Positions 11,246 through 22,867 of a stretch of 64,000 nucleotides of DNA are shown piece after piece. Source of the stretch: Tridacna crocea (lineage: Eukaryota > Mollusca > Bivalvia > Cardiida > Cardiidae); NCBI GenBank assembly GCA_943736015.1, contig OX031071.1, forward strand, positions 10,016,119-10,080,118, given 5' to 3'. Each line of letters begins with the position of its first letter. Position 1 is the stretch's first letter. A program made the position numbers and the translations under genes. The notes under the pieces are model-generated. The model saw nothing but the letters and a program-made list of their open reading frames with translations. It searched no databases and was not told the origin of the DNA.

Positions 11246-11488
11246 GGGAACCAGCTTTGGAGTTTAGAAAATAGAAAAGAGAGAAGAAGGTTTGAAAGTG
11301 TTGCAAGTTAAGGGTTTAGTTCAACAACTGACTGCTACTAATCACTGGATGACTGAGTGGGTGGCTGTATGGATGAATAAATTATCTCGTTTACTTGCAT
11401 CTGGTGTATGACAGATAATTATGTCAAAGGTAGACTACATGTTTTTTTTTCTCAAACTATGTCAAGTCTGTCCTGATCATGTAAAACA

Positions 11489-11660
11489 GGCTGCTAAACG
11501 TGACTCATTGACCTGTTGTGGACAGTGTAGACCAAGATCAGACTGTATAGAACGTGCAGTCTGATATTGATCCTACACTTCCCGATTGGGAGATACTTTT
11601 ACACCAAAATTACTTTGAAATTATAACATTAATGTTGTTATAAGCGGCTTGCAATTTTCA
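11489..11660. mobile_element. MITE, family B
   Basis: GGCTGCTAAACGTGACTCAT at the left, the GATCAGACTG hairpin in the middle and ATTACTTTGAAATTATAAC to the right. TTAA ends are not preserved. Confidence 0.7.
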
Positions 11661-11728
11661 GTTACCATATCCAAGTGGTAAAAGGTGTAACAACCTGCTC
11701 AAAAGAATCAAAGTACCACACCAATTCT

Positions 11729-11957
11729 GAACCCTTTACTCCATAGATACTAATTTTGACGTATCAACAACAGACAGCTTTTGAAAACATTGTGGGAAAA
11801 GGAGAAATTGTTCGTAACGTGCAAATTTTCCTTTTTCCACAATGTTTTCCACCCAACCAGATATTTGTATCCTCGTTTGTCCATATTTTAGACATCATTA
11901 TCTTTACTTGGTGCTGAAATGGAAGAGCCTCAATTTGGCATATCAGGTAAAGGGTTA
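11729..11957. mobile_element. TTAA MITE intermediate between families A and C
   Basis: Ends GAACCCTTTACTCC and GGTAAAGGGTTAA. The left arm of the hairpin reads GTGGGAAAAGGAGAAATTGT, which has the family A stem start and the family C TTGCTCG-like tip. It is 229 bp, the same as complete A and C copies. Confidence 0.75.
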
Positions 11958-12245
11958 AATTCAATCTTTCACTTTTCTAAACAGTCTCTGTGCTCTGAAA
12001 ACCATCAGTTTACATTCTTACAAGACAAAAATGTTCAATAATTTTCTTATTTGTTTCATTCTAAATGCTGATAAGCCATGTTACGAAGAAAGGTGTTGTC
12101 TCTGTTCTTTTGTTTAACAGCTTACATTTGTTCCAATATTTTGTTAATATTTTTGTCAAATGTAATGAAGGAAGAGGACAAGATGAAACAGTGTACAATG
12201 GATTCTCTAAAAAGCCTGTGTGGCGTATCAAAACATTCCCGAGAA

Positions 12246-12345
12246 AAATGGCTTTTGAAAACATTGTGCGAAAAAGGAGAAAATGCCGGTAACCAGCATT
12301 TTCTCCTTTTCCCACAATGTTTTCCATCCATTGATAAACCAATAC
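12246..12345. mobile_element. MITE, family A core
   Basis: A clear family A hairpin (GAAAACATTGTGCGAAAAAG and inverted copy) without recognisable TTAA ends. Confidence 0.7.
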
Positions 12346-13371
12346 CATCATTTCCAAAAACAAAAATGACTTCTTGAAATTCTCACAATTAAATTCCTTC
12401 GATATTAACAACCCAAAAATTTGTCGGTGTGGTCACTGTTAATTAGCATACTAATTAGATAACAAGTGTGCAGATGTAAATAAAACAAAATAGGCTTACC
12501 ATAATCTGCCAACAATCTGTCTACAAAACAATTGCAACGTTAAACATCTCTGACACATGATTATCACATATGTTCCAATACAATGTTTACATGGTTATAC
12601 GTTTTCAGTTACAAAGCAGACAGCTCATTAAAGCTGCAACTTAAAACAAATTCCGACTGGGGTCGATCAATAACTCGCTGGCAAAACAGAAAACGATATT
12701 GGGTGACTCTGTAGCAGCTACACACAAAAATGCCCAGGGCTCTTTTATAATTAAAATAGTAGCCAAACATTAATTTGTACAGCTACACGCCGTGCGAATA
12801 TTCTGTTTAGTGTTGACATACAACTGGGAATTTCCAACTAAAGTAAACACTGAGTGTGTATATCTTTTCGGGCATGCATATATATGAGACCCTTAGCGGA
12901 GATCAATGTGATATTGGTTACAAACAGACTAGATGATAAAATATTTAACAGTATGTACAGTTCCTTCTGCGCTTACTTGTGTGTTCAGAGAAAACACTGT
13001 TTGTCCTATATATATTGTACGCTTGAATTACATGTTAGAGCCCAAAATAGCATGAAGTAATCTTTTGATAGGTTCTTAAAATGTGTATAAAGTTTATAAA
13101 GGGAGGTAACCTAACTTTTACGCCTATAAATGTTTTTATGCATTACTTCCCTTGGTAGGAACACCCAATACGTTGAAAAATAAGCTCAGAAATGACAGAT
13201 TGAGCAACAGTGCTTCATTTGACGGTTTTTGTCTTTGAAGTGAAAGTAGAGGCTTCTTACCTGCTTTTTACCATCTTATATATACCTGCAATATGTTTAT
13301 ATTTTACCCTGATATTTTTGAAAAACCGTTTTTTTCAGGATTGTAATATGGAAAGAGTTTCGCATAATCAA
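12346..13371. other. Gene-free stretch
   Basis: AT-rich sequence between the last family A core and the start of the large tandem array. Open frames are short and have no recognisable content. Confidence 0.5.
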
Positions 13372-13944
13372 CACGGGTAGGAAACTTCATATTCAGAGCC
13401 AATGGCTCCGACGACAAAATGTTGTGTTGGTCTTCCGTTTCTGAAGATGTCGGCTGAAAAACAATCCCAAAATAGGTAGGCATGTCAGTATTTGTAATTA
13501 TGTGATCTTATGTCTTTGAAATTCAAAAAAAGGAGAATGTTATTCGATGCTCTGGTCTTTCAACGTGTTTTCTGCGCTACGGAAAAAGGAACAGGTGTAC
13601 GATGTTGTCTGAATCATTTGTGGCGTGGGTTGACCGTAGCCAAAATAATATGTCTCGGAGATAAATACAGGCTCTTTCTGCCCATTAAATAAGCAAATTA
13701 AAGAAATTTCCCTATTCTACAGGCTTAGATAATTGTCTTTGCCGTTTCAATCTACTCAAAGCAAGAATCGACAGAAAACTACACAAACACGGGCGTAATT
13801 TAAGAAAGGCTCCGATTGTGTAGGTCGGCTAAGAAAATATCGGTTGGCTCCGATGGAAGAGGAATCTCGTTTATTTTTTTTTAAATTTCCGGATATATAT
13901 AAGAAGGTGCGTCGAGTTAAATGTGAAGCAACAAGTTCATTTTA

Positions 13945-14460
13945 CGAGGGGCGTTCAATAAGTAATGCCCCTGACCCACTTTCAGTTGTCTGATCTAGCT
14001 GATTTTGCATGTGTAATGATTTATATCTCTATGGGTTATGTGGCAAATTACATCTCTGAACTAATTGTGGTTTCTGGTTTACAGGTGTTTGAACTGAGTC
14101 ATGTGTGTGACTGACATCTGATAGAAAATGAGCAAAAATTACTTCTTGTTACCCAATGGTCATTTAAATTCTAGTACAGACTTCTGGCCATATTTGAATT
14201 CACTATGCCAGCGTTTTACAAGGTCATATGATGGGGCATTATCACCATAAGTTTCTTTAAATTCATCAAAAGTCTCCTGTGGTGTGTGTCCTTTCAAATA
14301 CAAAAAATAGATCGCTGCGCGACACTCAACAGGCTCCCATTTCACATCTGACTCGGTTCAAACACCTATAAATCACAAACCAAAATTATTTTAGAGTTGT
14401 AATTTGCCACATAATCCATAGAGATATAAATCATTACACATGCAAAATTTCAGCTAGATC
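13945..14460 (-). mobile_element. Mariner-family derivative, truncated
   Basis: The TIR CGAGGGGCGTTCAATAAGTA follows a TA dinucleotide. The other TIR is missing because unit 0 has a deletion joining the mariner interior (CAGCTAGATCA) to downstream repeat sequence. A transposase N-terminal fragment lies inside (14160-14345). Confidence 0.8.
14160..14345 (-). pseudogene. Mariner transposase N-terminal fragment (HTH_48-like)
   Basis: 61 residues starting MKWEPVECRAAIYFLYLKG and containing YDLVKRWHSEFKYG near residues 40-53. This matches the helix-turn-helix that opens Mos1/mariner transposases (pattern: R..I.FL.L.G ... Y..VKRW...F..G). The catalytic DD(D/E) part is absent. The frame runs from an ATG to a TGA just after the fragment, so this is an internally deleted, non-autonomous element rather than a working transposase. 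Units 1 and 3 carry the same fragment at 57 residues, shortened by an in-frame 12-nt deletion. Confidence 0.8.
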
Positions 14461-15540
14461 AAAAACCCTAGTTGCCAGGAAATTCTTTAAAAATTTTCAC
14501 CTCTGAAACTGCTCGTCAGATTTTGAAATCATTTCACAGAGATGTTCCTTGGGTGACCCTTTTCAAAAATTGTAGGCGAAATTTTAACCCCGTAAGAAAC
14601 ATGGCTCAGGTGAATGGGGGCTACATGCACTGAACAGAAATGAAGAAATTCTTGAAAATTCTTCTTCTCTGAAACCGCTGGTCAGATTTAAAATAATTTC
14701 ACAGAAATGTTCCTTGGGTTTCCCTTTTCCAAAATTGTTCGCGAAATTTTGATGTCAAAAGACCTGGCTCTGTTTGAATGGGGGCTACATGCACTATACG
14801 GAAATGAAAAAAAAAAATCCTAAAAAAAATCTTCTTTATTTTGAACCGTCAATAAACACGGCTCTGATGAATGGGGGCTATTTGCACTATGGCCATGAAG
14901 AAATTCTTAAAAATCATCTTCTTCTCTGAAACCGATCGATGGACAGATTTGGGAATCATATCACAGAGATGTTCCTCGGGTGACCCTTTTAAAAAATTGT
15001 TCGCGAATTTTGATCCGTCAATAAACAGACATGTAGCTCTGGTGAATGGGGGCTACTTGCACTATACGAAATATTCTTCTTCCCTGAAACGGATGGTCAG
15101 ATTTTGAAATAATTTCAGAGAGGTGTTCCTTTGGTGACCCTTTTCAAAAACTGTTCGCGAAATTTGATCTGTCTAGAAACATGGCCCTGATGGGGAGTGG
15201 CCACTTGCATTATACAGGCATGAAGAAATTATTAAAAATTCTTCTCTGAAACGGCTTGTCAGATTTTGAAATACTTTCACAGAAATGTTCCTTGGGTGAC
15301 CCTTTTCGCAAAGTGTTCGAGAAATTTTGATCCACCAAGAAACATGGCTCAGATGGCTGTGGGCTATTAACATTATATGGACATACAGGAATAAAAAAAA
15401 AATCTTCTTCTCTGGAATGGCTGGTCAGACTTTCAAATAATTTCACAGATATGTTCCTAGAGTGACCCTTTTCAAAAATCGTTTTATAAATTTTTAAGCC
15501 ATCGAAAACCAACAGCTTATTGTTGGCACCTGCATGTGGT
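14460..15540. repeat. ~165-bp imperfect tandem repeats inside the element
   Basis: Monomers carry CTGAAAC, GGTCAGATTT, TTTCACAGA, GTTCCTTGGGTGACCCTTTT, AAAATTGTTCGCGAAATTTT and AATGGGGGCTACTTGCAC in a fixed order, about six times. This resembles the widely dispersed molluscan repeat that begins AGCTCATCTGAGCACAACGT, which is present in full in units 1 and 3 (about 19206 and 25870). Equivalent arrays are at 19410-20460 and 26090-27130. Confidence 0.75.
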
Positions 15541-16655
15541 TCTCTCGTTGGACTTAACGATTTTAGTCATTTTCGAGCATGTGCTCTTCTGCAAGAAATT
15601 GTCTTGGGTGATCCATACAAAATTTATTTGCAGAATTCTGATTCATCAAAATCATTGCTGTGGTTATGATTGTAGGTATGGTGACAGATTTCGAAATGAC
15701 TTTTACAGGTGACCTGTTTAAAATTGGCAAAATTGTGATTGTGTTTCCATCATATGTAAAGAATTATGATGATGACTGAATAATGATTCATAAACTGCAT
15801 AATGCAAATTCATGCATCCAGACCATTCAAACATGCTTTTATAAATCATTCTCGTACTTCTAAAAGAAAATATTTTTCATTATTTGTGCTTATGTGTGGG
15901 CTGCACTTACGACAAAAGCACTAAAATTTTTATATATGGACTATTCGGTCCTATCAAAAGCTATGCAGAAATATTTTCAAAATTCAGACTTATGTTAAAC
16001 AGCATTTTTCTAACGTGACAATACCAGTCCTTTGTATTTTCATACATGCGGTCATGTTCCATCCAACAAATAAACTAAATTTTGGACGGAAAGATATTAA
16101 TGGAAAAACAAAACTTACGTCCTTACTATATTATTTCAAAAAGCTAAAATTTTAAAAGGGAGCCCTCTTGAATCGGTCCCGAGTAACATAGTCAGAGCCG
16201 GTCCACATAATCGGAGCCCTTCTTTATTTTTATCAATTCTTGTGCTTTTCCTTTCAATTTTTGACCAGTAGTGAATGTAACATTTCAGGGCATTAATTCA
16301 CGGTTTTGGGACAGTAAGACTGTCTCTTACTTGCCTATTAAATGGTATTAACAGACTGAATTTATCTCCGAGACGTATTATTTTGACTACGGTCAACCCA
16401 CGCTACAAATGATTCAGACAACATCGTACACCTGTTCCAATTTTCCGTAATGCAGAAAACAAGTTGAAAGACCAGAAGATCGAATGACATTCTCCTTTTT
16501 TTGAATTTCAAAGACATAAGATCACATAATTACAAATACTGACATGCCTACCTTTTTTGGGATTGTTTTTCAGCCAACATCTTCATAAACGGAAGACCAA
16601 CACAACATTTTGTCGTCGGAGCCATTGGCTCTGAATATAAAGTTTCCTACCCGTG

Positions 16656-17368
16656 TTTAGGCTTGTTCAAATCGAAAGCATTTGCAGACGAAAAAATAAA
16701 TGTGGCTGAAAATTTGAAATTTGTTTAATGAAGGGTAGAAAACATTGTGGGAAAAAGAGAAAATTCTGGTTACCAGCATTTTCTCCTTTTCCCACAATGT
16801 TTTCAAAAGGCTTCTATTTCAGGGTCGTAAAAACCAGAGATTGTTTGGTAAAGGGTTAATGTCATGTTTAAGCTTTGTTAATCGTTTCCCTAACTCTGTC
16901 AGAATGATCAGCAGGTCCTCTAGGGAAGCATAGACAGCTGCACTGTGCGGTGCGATATAGATATTAAAAACGCCATTTAACACCATACAATCAATCAACA
17001 TCGTTGTGAATTCATTTACCCGTTACTAGACAATCACTACTTTTGTCGACCCTGAGAAAGAAGCCTTTAGAAAACATTGTGGGAAAAGGAGAAAATGCTG
17101 GTAACCAGCATTTTCTCATTTTCCCACAAAGTTTTCTACCCTTCACAAAACAAATTGCACAGTTTATTTCATGCCTTCCGGTAGGATATCGAGAAATAGC
17201 AGTGCGCCACTCGTGAAAATATTACCGATGGTGTCTATTCGATGAAATAAATTTCGATCTTTCACCGAAAAAGACAAATATCCTCTATTTCATTCACTTT
17301 TATTTTGTCGTCTGCAAATGCTTTTGATTTAGACCAGTCTAAAATATTGTCGTTTGTTAATGAGATAA
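16656..17368. mobile_element. Family A MITE right half plus a second interrupted copy
   Basis: TTTAG at 16656-16660 is followed by GCTTGTTCAAATCGAAAGCA and a family A hairpin ending GGTAAAGGGTTAA (16859). A second family A copy starts near 17016 and ends near 17368. Its interior is split by about 110 bp of a different repeat (CTTCCGGTAGGATATCGAGA ... TTTCGATCTTTCACCG). The same pair recurs at 21584-22300 and 28248-28960. Confidence 0.75.
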
Positions 17369-17425
17369 ATCAATGTTGTCTACCAACCCACTGAAACATG
17401 AGGTAAACTGGTCCTTGTACAATCA

Positions 17426-17739
17426 ATTACCAATTAAATGGCAATAACAGACTGAATTTATCTCCGAGACATATTATTTTGGCTACGCCACAAATGATTC
17501 AGACAACATCGTGCACCTGTTCCAACTTTCCGTATTGCGGAAAACACGTTGAAAGACCAGAGCATCGAATGACATTCTCCTTTTTTTGAATTTCAAAGGC
17601 ATAAGAACACATAATTACAAATACTGACATGCCTACCTGTTTTGGGATTGTTTTCAGTCGACATCTGCAGAAACGGAAGACCAACACAACATTTTGTTGT
17701 CGGAGCCATTGGCTCTGAATATGAAGTTTCCTACCCGTG
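17426..17739. mobile_element. Lone TIR of the long-TIR transposon
   Basis: About 314 bp in the right-end orientation, ending CTACCCGTG. It differs from full-copy right TIRs by diagnostic bases (TTTTCAGTCGACATCTGCAG against TTTTCAGCCAACATCTTCAT). A copy lies at 22354-22668. Confidence 0.75.
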
Positions 17740-18512
17740 ATCAAGGACAAGCCTAATTTAATTTTAGTCTGCGCTGTTAGCTAGATTGCACTCAACCTTA
17801 CCTTCATTAATTATTTCGTTAAATAGACTATTTCGTGTTAAAAGTTCCAACCAAAGTAGCCTTACTTTTACAGTAGAGTACATGTATTTTCATGTTATTT
17901 TTGTTATTTAAGTCATTACCAAACGACAATATTTTAGCACGGGTAGGAAACTTCATATTCAGAGCCAATGGCTTCGACGACAAAATGTTGTGTTGGTCTT
18001 CCGTTTATAAAGATGTTGGCTGAAAAACAATCCCAAAACAGGTAGGCATGTCAGTATTTGTAATTATGTGATCTTATGTCTTTGAAATTCAAAAAAAGGA
18101 GAATGTAATTCGATCCTCTGGTCTTTCAACGTGTTTTCTGCAATACTGAAAGTTGGAACAGTTGTACGAGGTTATCTGAATCATTTGTGGCGTGGGTTGA
18201 CCGTAGCCAAAATAATATGTCTCGGAGATAAATCCAAGCTCCTTCTGCCCATTAAATAAGCAATGTATAGAAGTTTTCCTGTTCTACAGGCTTAAGTTAT
18301 TATCTTTGCCGTTTCATTCACTCAATGCCAGAATCGACAGAAAACTACACAAAAAACGGGCGTAATTTAAGAAAGGCTCCGATTGTGTAGGTCGGCTACG
18401 AAAATATCGGTTGGCTCCAATGTAAGAGGAATTTCGTTTAATTTTTTTCCTAATTTCCGGGTATATATAAGAAGGTGCGTCGAGTTAAATGTGAAGCAAC
18501 AAGTTCATTTTA

Positions 18513-19063
18513 CGAGGGGCGTTCAGTAAGTAATGCCCCTGACCCACATTCAGTTGTCTGATCTAGCTGATTTTTCATGTGTAATGATTTATATCTCTAT
18601 GGGTTATGTGGCAAATTACATCTCTGAACTAATTGTGGTTTCTGATTTACAGGTGTTTGAACAGAGTCATGTGTGTGACTGACATCTGATAGAAAATGAG
18701 CAAAAATTACTTCTTGTAACCCAATGGTCATTTAAATTCTAGGACAGACTCCCGGCCATATTTGAATTCACAATGCCAGCGTTTTACAAGGTCATTATCA
18801 CCATAAGTGTCTTCAAATTCATCAAAAGTCTCCTGTGGTGTTCGTCCTTTCAAATACAAAAACTTGATCACTGCGCGACACTCAACAGGCTCCCATTTCA
18901 TGCCTGACTCAGTTCAAACACCTGTAAATCACACACCACAATAAGTTTAGAGTTTTAATTTGCCATATAATCCATAGATATATAAATCATTATACATGGA
19001 AATTTTCAGCTAGATCAGACCACTGGAAGTGGGTCAGGGGCATTACTTATTGAACGCCCCTCG
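18513..19063 (-). mobile_element. Mariner-family MITE, both ends present
   Basis: 551 bp with inverted ends CGAGGGGCGTTCA.TAAGTAA, flanked by TA on both sides (18511-18512, 19064-19065), the canonical Tc1/mariner target. The interior has a 57-residue transposase N-terminal frame (18728-18901, minus) and nothing else of a transposase. Confidence 0.9.
18728..18901 (-). pseudogene. Mariner transposase N-terminal fragment
   Basis: 57 residues, MKWEPVECRAVIKFLYLKGR at the start and LVKRWHCEFKYGRESV near the end. It is the same helix-turn-helix fragment as in unit 0 but lacks four residues after GDN (in-frame deletion). The unit 3 copy is at 25392-25565. Confidence 0.8.
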
Positions 19064-22000
19064 TAAGCCTATTGTCTCATTGAGTTTTATATATGGAAAT
19101 AGCAAAGAGAAGTATTTTACCAATTTTACATATTGTCAAATTGGCATTTTGCTAATATGAATGTACGATCAGAAAACGTAAATGATGCCATTCATTCCGT
19201 TTTTAGCTCATCTGAGCACAACGTGCTCAAGGGGAGCTTTAGGATAACAATGTGTCCGTCGTCGATCGTGCGTCGTCCGTAGTCCGTCGTTAACAATTTC
19301 TTTAAACATCTCCTCCTAAACCACTGGGTCGATTTGGACCAAACTTGGCTGGAATCTTTCTTGGGAGGACCTCTTTAAAAATTGTTCACAGAATTTGAAT
19401 CCATCAAAAAGCCTGGTTGCAAGAAAATTCTTTAAAAATTTTCACCTCTGAAACTGCTCGTCAGATTTTGAAATCATTTCACAGAGATGTTCCTTGGTTG
19501 ACCCTTTTCAAAATTTGTAGGCGAAATTTTAACCCCGCAAGAAACATGGCTCTGGTGAAGGAGGGATACTTGCACTGAACAGAAATGAAGAAATTCTTGA
19601 AAATTCTTCTTCGCTGAAACCGCTGGTCAGATTTAAAATAATTTCACAGAAATATTCTTTGGGTAACCCTTTTCCAAAATTGTTCGCGAAATTTTGATGT
19701 CAAGAGACCAGGCTCTGTTTGAATGGGGGCTACTTGCACTATACGGAAATGAAAAAAAAAAAAAAAATCCTAAAAAATCTTCTTTATTTTGATCCGTCAA
19801 TAAACACGGCTCTGATGAATGGGGGCTACTTGAACTATGACCATGAAGAAATTCTTTAAAATTCTTCTTCTCTTAAACTGATTGTCAGATTTTGGAATCA
19901 TGTCACATAGATGTTCTTCAGGTGACCCTTTTCAAAAATTGTTTCGCGGATTTTGATCCGTCAATAAACATAGCTCTTGTGAATGGGGGCTACTTGCACT
20001 ATACGAAAAATTCTTCTTCCCTGAAACGGCTGGTCAGATTTTGAAACAATTTCAGAGAGATTTTCCTTTGGTGACCCTTTTTCAAAAACTGTTCGCGAAA
20101 TTTGATCCGTCTAGAAACATGGCCCTGATGGGGAGTGGCCACTTGCATTATACAGGCATGAAGAAATTATTAAAAATTCTTCTCTGAAACGGCTTGTCAG
20201 ATTTTGAAATACTTTCACAGAAATGTTCCTTGGGTGACCCTTTTCGCAAAGTGTTCGAGAAATTTTGATCCACCAAGAAACATGGCTCAGATGGCTGTGG
20301 GGTATTAACATTATATGGACATAAAGGAATCAAAAAAAAAAAAAAAAATCTTCTTCTCTGGAATGGCTGGTCAGACTTTCAAATAATTTCACAGATATGT
20401 TCCTAGAGTGACCCTTTTCAAAAATCGTTTTGTAAATTTTTAAGCCATCGTAAACCAACAGCTTATTGTTGGCACCTGCATGTGGTTCTCTCGTTGGACT
20501 TACGATTTTAGTCATTTTCGAGCATGTGCTCTTCTGCAAGAAATTGTCTTGGGTGATCCATACAAAATTTATTTGCAGAATTCTGATTCAACAAAATCAT
20601 TGCTGTGGTGATGATTGTAGGTATGGTGACAGATTTCGAAATGACTTTTACAGGTGACCTGTTTAAAATTGGCAAAATTGTGATTGTGTTTCCATCATAT
20701 GTAAAGAATTATGTGTTGATGACTGAATAATGATTCATAAACTGCATAATACAAATTCATGCATCCAGACCATTCAAACACGTGTTGCTTTTATAAATCA
20801 TTCTCGTACTTCTAAAAGAAAATATTTTTCATTATTTGTGCTTATGTGTGGGCTGCACTTACGACAAAAGCACTAAAATTTTTATATATGGACTATTCGG
20901 TCCTATCAAAAGCTATGCAGAAATATTTTCAAAATTCAGACTAATGTTAAACAGCATTTTTCTAATGTGACACATGCGGTCATGTTCCATCCAACAAATG
21001 AACTAAATTTTGGACGGAAAGATATTAATGGAAAAATAAAACTTACCTCCTTACTATATTATTTCAAAAAGCTAAAATTTCAAAAGGGAGCCCTCTTGAA
21101 TCGGTCCCGAGTAACATAGTCAGAGCCGGTCCACATAATCGGAGCCCTTCTTTATTTTTATCAATTCTTGTGCTTTTCCTTTCAATTTTTGACCAGTAGT
21201 GAATGTAACATTTCAGGGCATTTATTCACGGTTTTGGGACAGTAAGACTGTCTCTTACTTGCCTATTAAATGGTATTAACAGACTGAATTTATCTCCGAG
21301 ACGTATTATTTTGACTACGGTCAACCCACGCTACAAACGATTCAGACAACATCGTACACCTGTTCCAATTTTCCGTAATGCAGAAAACAAGTTGAAAGAC
21401 CAGAGGATCGAATGACATTCTCCTTTTTTTGAATTTCAAAGACATAAGATCACATAATTACAAATACTGACATGCCTACCTTTTTTGGGATTGTTTTTCA
21501 GCCAACATCTTCATAAACGGAAGACCAACACAACATTTTGTCGTCGGAGCCATTGGCTCTGAATATGAAGTTTCCTACCCGTGTTTAGGCTTGTTCAAAT
21601 CGAAAGCATTTGCAGACGAAAAAATAAATGTGGCTGAAAATTTGAAATTTTTTTAATGAAGGGTAGAAAACATTGTGGGAAAAGGAGAAAATTCTGGTTA
21701 CCAGCATTTTCTCCTTTTCCCACAATGTTTTCAAAAGGCTTCTATTTCAGGGTCGTAAAAACCAGGGATTGTTTGGTAAAGGGTTAATGTCATGTTTAAG
21801 GTTTGTTAATCGTTTCCCTAACTCTTTCAGAATGATCAGCAGGTCCTCTAGGGAAGCATAGACAGCTGCACTGTGCGGTGCGATATAGCTATTAAAAACG
21901 CCATTTAATACCATACAATCAATCAACATCGTTGTGAATTCATTTACCCGTTACTAGACAATCACTACTTTTGTCGACCCTGAGAAAGAAGCTTTTAGAA

Positions 22001-22353
22001 AACATTGTAGGAAAAGGAGAAAATGCTGGTAACCAGCATTTTCTCATTTTCCCACAAAGTTTTCTACCCTTCACAGAACAAATTGCACAGTTTATTTCAT
22101 GCCTTCCGGTAGGATATCGAGAAATAGCAGTGCGCCACTCGTGAAAATATTACCGATGGTGTCTATTCGATGAAATAAATTTCGATCTTTCACCGAAAAA
22201 GACAAATATCCTCTATTTCATTCACTTTTATTTTGTCGTCTGCAAATGCTTTTGATTTAGACCAGTCTAAAATATTGTCGTTTGTTAATGAGATAAATCA
22301 ATGTTGTCTACCAACCCACTGAAACATGAGGTAAACTGGTCCTTGTACAATCA

Positions 22354-22668
22354 ATTACCAATTAAATGGCAATAACAGAGTGCATTTATCTCCGAGACAT
22401 ATTATTTTGGCTACGCCACAAATAATTCAGACAACATCGTACACCTGTTCCAACTTTCCGTATTGCGGAAAACACGTTGAAAGACCAGAGGATCGAATGA
22501 CATTCTCCTTTTTTTTGAATTTCAAAGGCATAAGAACACATAATTACAAATACTGACATGCCTACCTGTTTTGGGATTGTTTTCAGTCGACATCTGCAGA
22601 AACGGAAGACCAACACAACATTTTGTCGTCGGAGCCATTGGCTCTGAATATGAAGTTTCCTACCCGTG
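22354..22668. mobile_element. Lone TIR, unit 1 copy
   Basis: Same structure, flanks and orientation as 17426-17739. Its right edge is followed by ATCAAGGACAAGCC, which starts the next unit. Confidence 0.75.
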
Positions 22669-22867
22669 ATCAAGGACAAGCCTAATTTAATTTTAGTCTG
22701 CGCTGTTAGCTAGATTGCACTCAACCTTACCTTCATTAATTATTTCATTAAATAGACTATTTTGTGTTAAAAGTTCCAACCAAAGTAGCCTTACTTTTAC
22801 AGTAGAGTACATGTATTTTCATGTTATTTTTGTTTATTTAAGTCATTACCAAACGACAATATTTTAG

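Larger units (their letters stand above)
13372..16655. mobile_element. Long-TIR DNA transposon, copy in unit 0
   Basis: TIRs of about 320 bp, starting CACGGGTAGGAAACTTCATA and ending in the exact inverse. This copy is 3284 bp. The interior has a truncated mariner derivative (13945-14460) and roughly 165-bp imperfect tandem repeats (14460-15540). It has no transposase of its own that I can see. The left flank differs from the other copies, so the left edge of the array coincides with the TIR terminus. Confidence 0.8.
17938..21583. mobile_element. Long-TIR DNA transposon, full copy in unit 1
   Basis: 3646 bp from CACGGGTAGG to CCTACCCGTG with ~320-bp TIRs. It is flanked by TTTAG on both sides (17933-17937 and 21584-21588), a likely 5-bp target duplication. 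The flanks are the two halves of a family A MITE (CATTACCAAACGACAATATT on the left, GCTTGTTCAAATCGAAAGCA on the right), so the element inserted into that MITE. No coding capacity. The superfamily is not determined. Confidence 0.8.

Noticed and set aside
10777-11311. Open frames of 73-165 residues over the purine tract
   Set aside because: They consist of Arg/Glu or Ser/Leu repeats on both strands created by (AG)n; no protein-like segment or splice context.
17938-21583. Calling the long-TIR element a Polinton or other large coding transposon
   Set aside because: The TIR length alone would allow it, but there is no coding capacity and the flanking duplication reads as 5 bp, so the element is left unclassified.
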